A DNA stretch of 9,628 nucleotides from Treponema sp. (GCA_031254175.1 JAIRUY010000204.1:1-9628), one strand, 5' to 3'; shown: positions 1-6,952, counted from the stretch's first letter. Numbers and translations: made by a program. Notes: a model not told the origin generated them from the letters alone.

Positions 1-455
1 ATAGGATAGATTACAAGGGTCAGCCCGTCCATCAGCATTGCCGGCAATTGAAAGCAAAGGGATTTTCCCGCGCCTGTCGGCAGGATAACTATTTGCCTTC
101 CGGAAGTTTCCCTGTCAGACAATTCTTCATTCTTTAAGGCTGTTTCATTTTTATTCGTGCTGAGGGGTTTAATACCTGACCCGCTACGCGGGATGGCTTC
201 AGGGCGTTTAAAAAAGGTATTAAACCCCGAATGCAATTCCTCGGGAGAAGCAACATACCCCGTCCCTTTAGGGCGGGGTTGTTGATTCGCATAACCCGCT
301 TGTTCGTTTTCTGTGAGCCGGTTTACTGAAATCCCCGCTGCGCTTGCGGCTTCCAGAATGTTTGTTATAACGAGCCTTTGATACGGAAAAAGATACGAAA
401 GCCCAAACAGGTTTTTTGCCGCGGCGCTCAAAGGGTCTTTGTTTTCATAGATCAT
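1..455 (-). CDS. recQ: RecQ-type ATP-dependent DNA helicase, N-terminal part (runs off left edge)
   Basis: This is the N-terminus of a superfamily 2 DNA helicase of the RecQ type, which unwinds DNA 3'-5' during recombination and fork repair. The 151 visible residues begin MIYENKDPLS. A Q-like motif is at residues 24-35 (PYQRLVITNILE), followed by Walker A at 126-132 (PTGAGKS, Lys131) and then SLCFQLPAM and LTLVIYP, the usual motif I to Ia run of RecQ. The gene continues beyond position 1, so the DEAH box and the RQC/HRDC regions cannot be seen. The ATG at 455-453 is chosen because GAGGAGG (467-461) sits five bases upstream. Oddity: the Q-like motif Gln26 and Lys131 are 105 residues apart, whereas I recall about 23 in E. 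coli RecQ. The extra hydrophilic stretch, residues 36-118, contains a cluster of inverted repeats (residues 58-98). RecQ family membership is well supported; RecQ rather than a related DEAD/DEAH helicase is likely but not proven. Confidence 0.85.
   Translation of the reverse strand, partial: MIYENKDPLSAAAKNLFGLSYLFPYQRLVITNILEAASAAGISVNRLTENEQAGYANQQPRPKGTGYVASPEELHSGFNTFFKRPEAIPRSGSGIKPLSTNKNETALKNEELSDRETSGRQIVILPTGAGKSLCFQLPAMLMDGLTLVIYP
164..284. repeat. Cluster of inverted repeats inside the recQ reading frame
   Basis: Several inverted repeats are packed into about 120 bases. A perfect 13-bp pair, GGGGTTTAATACC (164-176) and GGTATTAAACCCC (216-228), encloses a small perfect stem CCCGC/GCGGG (180-184 and 188-192, three-base loop). 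Next comes CCCGA/TCGGG (226-230 and 241-245). Last is a longer hairpin with arms 251-266 and 271-284 (14 pairs with two single-base bulges at 256 and 263, loop TTTA). The block has no stop codon in the recQ frame and encodes residues 58-98. Its form resembles a small dispersed palindromic element (REP- or MITE-like) that has entered a gene and stayed in frame, as described for Rickettsia palindromic elements. That it is a dispersed element is inference, since no second copy is in this window. Confidence 0.65.
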
Positions 456-484
456 TTTCGCCTCCTCTATGAATGAGGCGAAAA
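455..484 (-). promoter_or_regulatory. Inverted repeat covering recQ ribosome binding site and start
   Basis: A perfect 10-bp inverted repeat (455-464 TTTTCGCCTC, 475-484 GAGGCGAAAA, ten-base loop) lies over the start of recQ. In the recQ messenger the downstream arm holds the GAGG half of the Shine-Dalgarno, the spacer and the A of the start codon. If the transcript begins upstream of 484, the folded stem would hide the start site, so it could control translation; alternatively the dyad could be a protein operator. The symmetry is seen directly; the role is inference. Confidence 0.5.
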
Positions 485-570
485 CGTCATTTTGCTTTAT
501 TGGCACAGGGCTATTTATCGGATTAAAACAGGGGTTATGCAAAATTACTTCCCGGACAGCCCTTTCATCA

Positions 571-598
571 TTGAATTTTCCCGAATTGACATTATAAT
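571..598 (+). promoter_or_regulatory. Sigma-70-type promoter for the hybrid histidine kinase
   Basis: TTGAAT (571-576) is followed after 16 bases by a perfect TATAAT (593-598). Transcription would be expected to start near 604-606, which is at the ATG at 606. No Shine-Dalgarno precedes that ATG, so the transcript may be leaderless. The promoter also lies downstream of the alternative upstream starts at 492 and 537, which supports 606 as the true start. Confidence 0.5.
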
Positions 599-605
599 TA
601 TAAAA

Positions 606-3293
606 ATGACTGGTTTGAATAAAATATTTCATAGTATCAACACAAAAATATCAGTTGTATTGCTTTCTTTGTTCATGCTTACAGCTCTGGTTGTCAGCAT
701 GATAAATTTATACAATCTGCGCCGTATTTATGAGTTGAATCAAACAAATATACAAGGCATTTATGAAAGAAATTTTACAGAACGGGTACTGCTTTCAAAT
801 GTACTGATAGCTACTCTTGTAAATGGTGATGATTTAAAATTTTATATTAATATGCTGCGTAATCAAAATGATGATTTTAAACAGAAACAACTGCAGTTCT
901 ATTATGACAGAGAAGAATTGTTCAGACTCGAAGAAGAAAATGCTCCTTATGAAGAGCAGGAATTTTTGATGGGAAAGCTGAGATCTTTCCATAACGAAAT
1001 GAGTTTTCTTAAGACTGATTTATACTGGGATGTAGTTAATGAACTGAGGCAATTAAAACGTCTGAGTGGTTCAAAATATGTATATGTTTTTGCTGATACG
1101 GGCGTTGGCGCTGTTAACGGAGAAATACTTTACACATACATTTTTGATGCGGATGACGGAGATGAATTTAAAAGCCCGGATTCTGACGGATTGGGAACAG
1201 TGAACACAGGCGAAGATATCCTGCTTGAGATTGTTGAAACAAAAGAAGCAATGAAAGAAGCTATGCATTACGAAGGTCCATACGGAGAACTATATTTTGC
1301 TTATGCTCCGATTTTAGATGAATACGGCGATGTTGTTGCTTTTATGGGAACCGATGTTGACCTTTTGGAAATGTATGAAGTTATGGAAAAGACAAGAATG
1401 TTATTCAACCGGGAAACCGGGATATCCACGATTGCTTTTACCGTTGTTTTTATATTTTTTGTAATCATTATTATTTTGGTAACTTATATTTATATTAACC
1501 ATTATATTTCGGAACCTCTTGGTAAACTTACCATAACAGCCTTAAAACTTGCCCAGGGCGATGTTTATGCGGATATTCATAAATCTGCCATGAAGCAGAA
1601 AAGTGAAATCGGAATTCTTGCCAATGCGTTTAATGATATGAGCAATGTTTATCAAAATATGATAATGAGCACTGAATATTTGTTCAAAGCGAGTAAAATC
1701 GGGAGACTGGATATCCGTAACGATGTTGCCAATTATAAAGGCGATATAAAAAAAGTAATGCAGCAGATTAATGACACTCTTGATTGCATAACTCTGTACC
1801 TGAACAGTATTCCCGAGAGCATTTTCATTATGGATAAAAATTTTGAAATGTATTTCCGGAATGAGCAGTATATAAGATTTTTCGCCGGCAAAACAGCAAA
1901 AGAATTTTTAACGGCTGTTTTTTCTAACAACTTGGAAAATCAGTTTCCGTCTGATAATGATTTAGAAAAACAATTTATGGAAATGTTAAAGCAGCCGAAG
2001 AATGATTTTATCAGCAGGATAGACGACAAATGTTATTCAATTATTTTTAGGGAGATTGTTCTGGGCGAAATAACTGAAAACAGTATATTGGTAATTGCCG
2101 TTGATATTACAGACTTAATGAGAGAAAAGGAAAATGCCCAGGCGGCGGCAAAGGCAAAGAGTGATTTTCTTTCGCGGATGAGCCATGAAATGCGCACTCC
2201 CATGAATGCAATAATAGGCATGACCCAAATCGCGGAAAAAACAGATGATCTTGAAAAACTGAAATATTGTATCTCTACAATAGGAATATCATCAAAACTG
2301 CTTTTGGGAATTATTAACGATGTGCTTGATATGGCAAAAATAGAGTCCGGAAATTTCGAACTGGATTATGTAACATTTAACATCGGGAGTATGGTTGAAA
2401 ATATCAGTATAATTATAAAAGAAAACATCGGAAAAAAGAATCAAATATTCAGCGTTAATCTTGAAAATGAACATTCATATTATCTGGGTGACGAAATCAG
2501 GCTGTCTCAAGTTTTAACAAATTTGCTTGCAAACGCAATAAAGTTTACTCCCGAAAAAGGTGAAATTACCATGACGGTTGAGACTGTCGAACAATTCGAT
2601 GATATGAGCACCCTGCAATTTACCGTTGCCGATACCGGAATAGGCCTCACAGAAGAACAGATTTCGCGTTTGTTCGGTTCTTTTGTTCAGGCAGACGGAA
2701 GTATCACCAGGCGGTTTGGCGGCACAGGTCTTGGACTTGCCATTTCCAAAAGTATTGTCGAAAAGATGGGCGGGAAGATTTGGATAGAGTCAAAATACGG
2801 ATCAGGCGCTAAATTTATTTTTTCAGTAGTGCTGAAAAAACAAGCTGCGCCGTTAATTAATAATGAGGATTCACCTGAAAATAATGTTGTTCCTGATTTT
2901 TCAGGAATTAACATTCTTCTGGCAGAGGATGTTGATATCAACAGGGAAATATTTATCACGTTGATGGAAGAAACGCTAATTTCTATTGATGTTGCTGAAA
3001 ATGGACTGATTGCAGTAGAAAAATTTGAAAAAAATTACGAAAAATATGATATAATTATTATGGATATACAAATGCCTGAAATGGACGGATACGAAGCTAC
3101 AAGAACTATCCGTTCGCTTGATATCCCAAAAGCCAAAACAATTCCCATAATTGCTATGACGGCTAATGCGTTCAAAGAAGATATAGAACTTTGTATTTCG
3201 TGCGGCATGAATGACCATCTGGCAAAACCAATTAATCAGGGAGCAGTAATAGAAAAAATATGTTTGTATACTGCCAGAAGTTTTTTGCCCTGA
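606..3293 (+). CDS. Membrane-bound hybrid sensor histidine kinase (Cache-HAMP-PAS-HisKA-HATPase-REC)
   Basis: An 895-residue inner-membrane sensor that should autophosphorylate on histidine and pass the phosphate to its own receiver domain. Order of parts: membrane helix about 15-33; extracytoplasmic sensor 34-272, whose second half (YVYVF, YGELYFAYAPI, VVAFMGTDVDL) looks like a single Cache ligand-binding domain; membrane helix about 274-297; HAMP about 299-354; a second HAMP-like linker near 362-397; a divergent PAS about 399-505; HisKA with SHEMRTP, phospho-acceptor His527; HATPase with N-box Asn643, DTGIG 676-680 and GGTGLGLAI 705-713; receiver with acidic pair Glu774/Asp775, phospho-acceptor Asp820, Thr852 and Lys874. 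All catalytic residues are present. There is no HPt domain, so a separate phosphotransfer protein and output regulator are expected; neither is in this window. The open frame extends back to a TTG at 492, but the first helix, the promoter at 571-598 and the poor quality of the extra residues favour ATG 606. The ligand is unknown. Confidence 0.9.
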   Translation: MTGLNKIFHSINTKISVVLLSLFMLTALVVSMINLYNLRRIYELNQTNIQGIYERNFTERVLLSNVLIATLVNGDDLKFYINMLRNQNDDFKQKQLQFYYDREELFRLEEENAPYEEQEFLMGKLRSFHNEMSFLKTDLYWDVVNELRQLKRLSGSKYVYVFADTGVGAVNGEILYTYIFDADDGDEFKSPDSDGLGTVNTGEDILLEIVETKEAMKEAMHYEGPYGELYFAYAPILDEYGDVVAFMGTDVDLLEMYEVMEKTRMLFNRETGISTIAFTVVFIFFVIIIILVTYIYINHYISEPLGKLTITALKLAQGDVYADIHKSAMKQKSEIGILANAFNDMSNVYQNMIMSTEYLFKASKIGRLDIRNDVANYKGDIKKVMQQINDTLDCITLYLNSIPESIFIMDKNFEMYFRNEQYIRFFAGKTAKEFLTAVFSNNLENQFPSDNDLEKQFMEMLKQPKNDFISRIDDKCYSIIFREIVLGEITENSILVIAVDITDLMREKENAQAAAKAKSDFLSRMSHEMRTPMNAIIGMTQIAEKTDDLEKLKYCISTIGISSKLLLGIINDVLDMAKIESGNFELDYVTFNIGSMVENISIIIKENIGKKNQIFSVNLENEHSYYLGDEIRLSQVLTNLLANAIKFTPEKGEITMTVETVEQFDDMSTLQFTVADTGIGLTEEQISRLFGSFVQADGSITRRFGGTGLGLAISKSIVEKMGGKIWIESKYGSGAKFIFSVVLKKQAAPLINNEDSPENNVVPDFSGINILLAEDVDINREIFITLMEETLISIDVAENGLIAVEKFEKNYEKYDIIIMDIQMPEMDGYEATRTIRSLDIPKAKTIPIIAMTANAFKEDIELCISCGMNDHLAKPINQGAVIEKICLYTARSFLP

Positions 3294-3317
3294 TTCTCTC
3301 TGCGGCTATTTACGAAT

Positions 3318-3323
3318 TATAAT
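3318..3323 (+). promoter_or_regulatory. Possible -10 element for the 644-residue protein gene
   Basis: A perfect TATAAT lies inside the palindrome AATTATAATT (3315-3324) in the 57-base gap between the kinase and the next gene. The best -35 match at 17-18 bases spacing is poor (TTCTCT, 3294-3299). A start near 3330 would give a leader of about 20 bases holding the purine-rich AGAGAGAAAG that serves as a weak ribosome binding site. Readthrough from the kinase gene is equally possible. Confidence 0.3.
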
Positions 3324-3350
3324 TTTCCTGTTATATATAGAGAGAAAGAA

Positions 3351-5285
3351 ATGAAAGCTCAAAGAGTAGACCTATATTCAATATTAGTATCTTATGTGAC
3401 AAAAAATGATTCACCATTTATTCCTATCGAAAAGTTCATTTCATTTCTGGGTAAGTACGCAAAAAAAACCGCCGAAGAACACCCCGAATGGCTCAAATGG
3501 GCTGATGATACAGCCCCAAAGCTCTGGAAAGAACTGGTACCTCTGATCGAAGAGGGCAAGTGTGAACTGCTTCAGGATACGCCGGAGGGGCGGATATATT
3601 TACCCAACTTTTACTTACAGCATATAGAAAAATATTACCATAACATTGACAACTGTGCCAATTTACCTTTCCCTTGTGAAGAATCCATGAGGATATCCAT
3701 TCCGGAAAGTCAGGTATGCAGATTGGAGGCAGGGCCGGAATTAACTGCCTTTCTGGACAAACCCAGAGGGAATAAAAATATTATCGTCAATATCAGCTTC
3801 CCGAATGGTTTTGATTCAGCTCTGGTGCCGGTTTCTCATGTCCCTCTGCGGCTAATGGAAGCTTGCTTGCTTAAAGTCCGCCACTATTTCACCAGATACG
3901 GCAACAAAGAATACACCCTTAACAAACTGGCCGCTCAGCTTGTGGGAAAGGAATCATTTTTGCGGGAGTTTCTGAACAATATTCATGTCAAGCCTCTGAA
4001 TTGCTTAAACGCCATAAAGGAAGGAAACGAGTTTTCCTATTTGTTTTGGTCGCATTTCTGTGTTCTCGTAAAAAATGACATCAAGAAAAAAAAAGAGTAT
4101 ACAAGCGGCGATATTGCCATCGTGCAGACTGTTTATATCATTGAGTCAATGAACGTCTGGTTCAAGGTTAAGGCAGTAAAGAAAAGAGAAAAAGAAATAG
4201 CCTTAAGGAATATGGAACATGATTTGGCTAAACCGCCGTATTTTTTCACTCTGGATCAAATCATACATTTTACAAGTCCAAAGGCTATTCCGCTCCTTAA
4301 GTATTATACAAGAGAAGAGCTTGTAAACCATCTTGAAAAGTTAAGCAATGAAAGCAAAGACGGCAAGATGCCCGAACTAATTATCTTTACCAGACTGAAA
4401 CATGAGCATTATTTTATTGTCAAGAATAAAATGCTGGCACTTTGCAATCAACTTGTTTCAGATGCCAGGGACGATGTAAGAATTGCCGTCACCAAACACT
4501 GGTCAAGGCTCCTTAGAAACTTCCGGAAAGAACCGGCAATGGAGAATGATAAAGAATTTGAAAAACTGCTTTATAGTTTTATGGCGAAGACCTCACCCAT
4601 GCTGAACGCCCTGCTGGAAGATCCTAAATTTCGACTGGTTTATGAAGAATTTGACAGAGCTAATGAAATTACCAAATCTTCAAGATATTATATAAAAGGA
4701 ATCCTGATCCCCTGTTCGGCTCTTTTTAAGGTGAAACGGAAAGAAATTTTGCATGATGCCAAAACGTTTCTTCCCTTTTGGTACACCATTCCTTTTTTTG
4801 CTTTTTTTGCGGCTCTTTTCAGCAAAGCGTCCATAAAAAAACAGGCTGCTCCTGACGATAATAAAGAACCGGAAGCAGAAAAAGATGAAGAAAATATTGC
4901 CATGGCGGCTCACAAGCTCAAATTCATCATGGTTCCCCCTGAGCACACAATTGACTCATATCTTGAGGAGCTGCAAACAAGGTGGAGTAAATTAATCAGC
5001 AAAAAGGCACGTGAGGATCTTGCTGAGGACATTAATTCACTGGTTCGCGATAATTTAAGAAAAGTCTTGAGAAAACGGAAACATTACAAAATTACCAGAG
5101 AAAATTTAACTCTGCTTGCTTCCAGTATTATAACCAGAACCTCTTCACTGCATCAAATATGTTCAATGGATTACCTGAAAACTTACATTGAAGTTTACCT
5201 GATAAAACTGCTTGAGAATGTAAAGTTTGAAAAAATTAAAAAATATTCCCAAAAAAAATCCCCTGTATTTGCGGGTTTTCGATAA
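3351..5285 (+). CDS. Uncharacterised 644-residue protein with a late hydrophobic segment
   Basis: I do not recognise a characterised family. The frame is long, has codon use like its neighbours, and starts at an ATG eight or so bases after a purine-rich AGAGAGAAAG, so it is clearly a gene. There is no signal peptide. Residues 1-460 look soluble and mostly helical, with a mixed strand-like stretch near 143-165 (NIIVNISF, SALVPVSHVPL). A very hydrophobic aromatic run, about 473-490 (FLPFWYTIPFFAFFAALF), could be a membrane helix or hairpin. It is followed by a charged low-complexity linker (about 500-515, acidic) and a C-terminal domain (516-644) rich in Lys/Arg, including RKVLRKRKHYK at 570-580. 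A membrane-associated protein with cytoplasmic domains on both sides is a reasonable guess. It stands alone between the kinase and a convergent small membrane protein, so context says little. It contains an A9 run at 4086-4094 and an A8 run at 5251-5258. Confidence 0.85.
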   Translation: MKAQRVDLYSILVSYVTKNDSPFIPIEKFISFLGKYAKKTAEEHPEWLKWADDTAPKLWKELVPLIEEGKCELLQDTPEGRIYLPNFYLQHIEKYYHNIDNCANLPFPCEESMRISIPESQVCRLEAGPELTAFLDKPRGNKNIIVNISFPNGFDSALVPVSHVPLRLMEACLLKVRHYFTRYGNKEYTLNKLAAQLVGKESFLREFLNNIHVKPLNCLNAIKEGNEFSYLFWSHFCVLVKNDIKKKKEYTSGDIAIVQTVYIIESMNVWFKVKAVKKREKEIALRNMEHDLAKPPYFFTLDQIIHFTSPKAIPLLKYYTREELVNHLEKLSNESKDGKMPELIIFTRLKHEHYFIVKNKMLALCNQLVSDARDDVRIAVTKHWSRLLRNFRKEPAMENDKEFEKLLYSFMAKTSPMLNALLEDPKFRLVYEEFDRANEITKSSRYYIKGILIPCSALFKVKRKEILHDAKTFLPFWYTIPFFAFFAALFSKASIKKQAAPDDNKEPEAEKDEENIAMAAHKLKFIMVPPEHTIDSYLEELQTRWSKLISKKAREDLAEDINSLVRDNLRKVLRKRKHYKITRENLTLLASSIITRTSSLHQICSMDYLKTYIEVYLIKLLENVKFEKIKKYSQKKSPVFAGFR

Positions 5286-5312
5286 ACGGTGTTGATTACA
5301 GAACACTAGTTC

Positions 5313-5564
5313 TCAAGCTTCTTCAAGACCCAACTCATCATTGGTATTATCGCTTGATTCCGCCATTTCCGGACCTCCCATTGCAGCCTCATGTTGTACT
5401 TTTTTTCTCTTAAAACTGATTTTTTTTATTTTGGGCGGGCGATAAGTAGCTTTTGATGCGAAAATTACGATTCTTATGTATATTAACAGCCCCAGAGTAA
5501 CAGCAATTACCTGCCAGGACGTGAGGACTTCTTTAAGTAAATCAAACATACTCATTGATGACAT
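5313..5564 (-). CDS. Small single-helix membrane protein of unknown function
   Basis: An 83-residue protein with one clear membrane helix, about residues 17-36 (WQVIAVTLGLLIYIRIVIFA), then a strongly basic stretch (residues 38-55, with KIKK and KRKK) and an acidic tail (66-83). By the positive-inside rule the C-terminal part should be cytoplasmic. The ordered layout of helix, basic patch and acidic tail, and the lack of any overlapping gene, argue that it is real. It is transcribed away from tyrS across a 58-base gap and ends 27 bases from the stop of the convergent 644-residue protein. Three ATGs (5564, 5555 and 5549 as first base) could start it; none has a good Shine-Dalgarno. GATAAT ends seven bases before the first ATG, so a leaderless transcript starting at Met1 is possible, although no good -35 accompanies it. 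Function is not known. Confidence 0.7.
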   Translation of the reverse strand: MSSMSMFDLLKEVLTSWQVIAVTLGLLIYIRIVIFASKATYRPPKIKKISFKRKKVQHEAAMGGPEMAESSDNTNDELGLEEA

Positions 5565-5588
5565 TTTTATTATTATCGGTAAAAAGAG

Positions 5589-5617
5589 GTGACAGCCGCC
5601 AATTTTTTAATTAAAAT
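5589..5617 (+). promoter_or_regulatory. Sigma-70-type promoter for tyrS placed right against the start codon
   Basis: GTGACA (5589-5594) and TAAAAT (5612-5617) are separated by exactly 17 bases, five of six matches each. Transcription would begin about 5623-5625, on the ATG of tyrS at 5623. The only Shine-Dalgarno-like bases, GAGG (5618-5621), leave a one-base gap to the ATG and are too close to work normally. Confidence 0.5.
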
Positions 5618-5622
5618 GAGGC

Positions 5623-6864
5623 ATGAATTCAGCTATAGAGAAATTAAAGACAAGAGGCTTTCTTCAGCAATGTACAAATGTTGAAGGCCTGTCAAAATTG
5701 ATGGACGAAGGGCCTGTTACATTTTATGAGGGAACCGATCCAACCGGAGGCAGCCTTCATATCGGGCACATGGTTCCCTATTTTGCTTTCCGTCATCTGC
5801 GCGAAGCAGGTCACAACGGGATCGCCTTGTTGGGAGGCGGCACTGCGCGAATCGGAGATCCTTCGGGGAGAACTGAACTGCGGAAGATGCTGAATTATGA
5901 ACAGCTCGATAAAAATACCGATTCCATCCGGGCGCAGTTGGATCGTTTTGTCGGTTTTGACGGAAAAACGGCTTTCCCTGTCAACAATAAAGACTGGCTA
6001 GCCGACCTCAACTATATCGATTTTCTGCGTGAAATCGGCAGCCACTTCTCCGTAAACCGTATGTTGAGTTTTGAATCTTACAAGATGCGGCTGGAAACAG
6101 GACTTTCTTTTGTTGAATTTAATTACCAGCTTTTACAAAGTTATGATTTTCTTGAACTGTACCGCCGCCATGGCTGCCGTCTGCAAATTGGCGGTGATGA
6201 TCAATGGGGTAATATTGTCGCCGGTGTGGAATTAGTCCGTCGAATCGAAGGAGCCGAGGTTTTTGGCATAACTTTCCCTCTTATTACAACTTCGGATGGT
6301 AATAAAATGGGTAAAACCCTGAAAGGCGCGCTCTTTCTTGATCCGGCTCTTACCGCTCCCTATGACTTTTTTCAATACTGGCGCAATATTCCTGATCCGG
6401 ATATTCTTCGTTTTCTGCTGATGTTTACTTTTCTGCCTGCAGAAGAATGTCAGACGCTCTGCGCGCCGGACAAAAATCCCAATGATGCAAAGGAGCGCCT
6501 TGCATGGGAAGTGACTGCCCTCATCCACAGCAAGGAAGAAGCTGACAAAGCTCTGGCCGGTGCAAAAGCCGCTTTTGGCGCCGGCGGAGATAAATCGGCA
6601 ATGCCCAGAGCTGAACTTTTGCGTTCCCGTTTCGAGGCCGGATACAATATTGTAGACCTTTTCTGCGATGCAGGGATTGTTCCTTCAAAGAGTGAAGGCC
6701 GCCGCCTTGTTCAACAGGGAGGAGCCTTTATATCTGCTGCGGAAGGCGGGCTTGCGGCAATAAATGATCCTGCGGCTGTAATTAATGCTGACTGTTTAAA
6801 TGCAGAGGGAGAATTGACACTGCGAGCCGGAAAAAAGAGGTATATACTGGTCGTAGCGAAGTAG
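5623..6864 (+). CDS. tyrS: Tyrosyl-tRNA synthetase
   Basis: A class I aminoacyl-tRNA synthetase that activates tyrosine with ATP and charges tRNA-Tyr in the cytoplasm, acting as a dimer. The 413 residues match bacterial TyrRS length. The ATP-binding HIGH motif is at 46-49 within YEGTDPTGGSLHIGH; the tyrosine-pocket motif QIGGDDQWGN is at 188-197; the second ATP-binding signature is KMGKT at 228-232, a normal TyrRS-style variant of KMSKS. The C-terminal 341-411 (YNIVDLFCDAG...SEGRRLVQQGGAFI...RAGKKRYILV) is the S4-like tRNA-binding domain. The start at 5623 is forced: an in-frame TGA lies two codons upstream, and the N-terminus aligns by eye with other TyrRS proteins. No T-box leader can fit in the 58-base divergent upstream gap. 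The gene precedes an acyl-CoA synthetase on the same strand, but that gene has its own promoter candidate, so the two need not be an operon. Confidence 0.96.
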   Translation: MNSAIEKLKTRGFLQQCTNVEGLSKLMDEGPVTFYEGTDPTGGSLHIGHMVPYFAFRHLREAGHNGIALLGGGTARIGDPSGRTELRKMLNYEQLDKNTDSIRAQLDRFVGFDGKTAFPVNNKDWLADLNYIDFLREIGSHFSVNRMLSFESYKMRLETGLSFVEFNYQLLQSYDFLELYRRHGCRLQIGGDDQWGNIVAGVELVRRIEGAEVFGITFPLITTSDGNKMGKTLKGALFLDPALTAPYDFFQYWRNIPDPDILRFLLMFTFLPAEECQTLCAPDKNPNDAKERLAWEVTALIHSKEEADKALAGAKAAFGAGGDKSAMPRAELLRSRFEAGYNIVDLFCDAGIVPSKSEGRRLVQQGGAFISAAEGGLAAINDPAAVINADCLNAEGELTLRAGKKRYILVVAK

Positions 6865-6889
6865 ATATTTTACTAAATATTTTATTTTT
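6865..6889 (+). terminator. Weak possible terminator after tyrS
   Basis: Directly after the tyrS stop, ATATTT (6865-6870) and AAATAT (6875-6880) form a six-pair, all A-T stem with a four-base loop, followed by TTTATTTTT. The shape fits an intrinsic terminator but the stem is very weak. Confidence 0.25.
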
Positions 6890-6893
6890 CATC

Positions 6894-6923
6894 TTGACAA
6901 TTTTTCAGAAAGTGTCTAGTAAT
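6894..6923 (+). promoter_or_regulatory. Promoter candidate for the acyl-CoA synthetase
   Basis: A perfect TTGACA -35 (6894-6899) lies in the 88-base gap after tyrS. The -10 is less clear: AGTAAT at 6918-6923 (18-base spacing) or TAGTAA at 6917-6922 (17-base spacing). It suggests separate transcription of the synthetase gene. Confidence 0.4.
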
Positions 6924-6952
6924 ATAAAAAGTCTTAATTGTTGAGGTGGGAA

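Noticed and set aside
492..605. Upstream extension of the hybrid kinase frame starting at TTG 492 or ATG 537
   Set aside because: A perfect TATAAT promoter element lies inside this stretch, the encoded residues do not look like a kinase N-terminus, and the first membrane helix is well placed after ATG 606.
4086..4094. A9 run in the 644-residue gene as a phase-variation tract
   Set aside because: It encodes lysines in an AT-rich gene, is far from the start, and a single tract of this length is not enough to claim slippage control.
5286..5312. GTGTT/AACAC stem between the convergent 644-residue and small membrane protein genes as a terminator
   Set aside because: Only five pairs (six with a wobble), an eight-base loop and no T-run on either strand.
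5616..5618. ATG just upstream of tyrS as an alternative start
   Set aside because: It is seven bases from 5623 and so is out of frame with the synthetase.
6938..6952. TTG start five codons upstream of the acyl-CoA synthetase ATG
   Set aside because: The Shine-Dalgarno GAGGTG lies downstream of this TTG and is correctly placed for ATG 6953.
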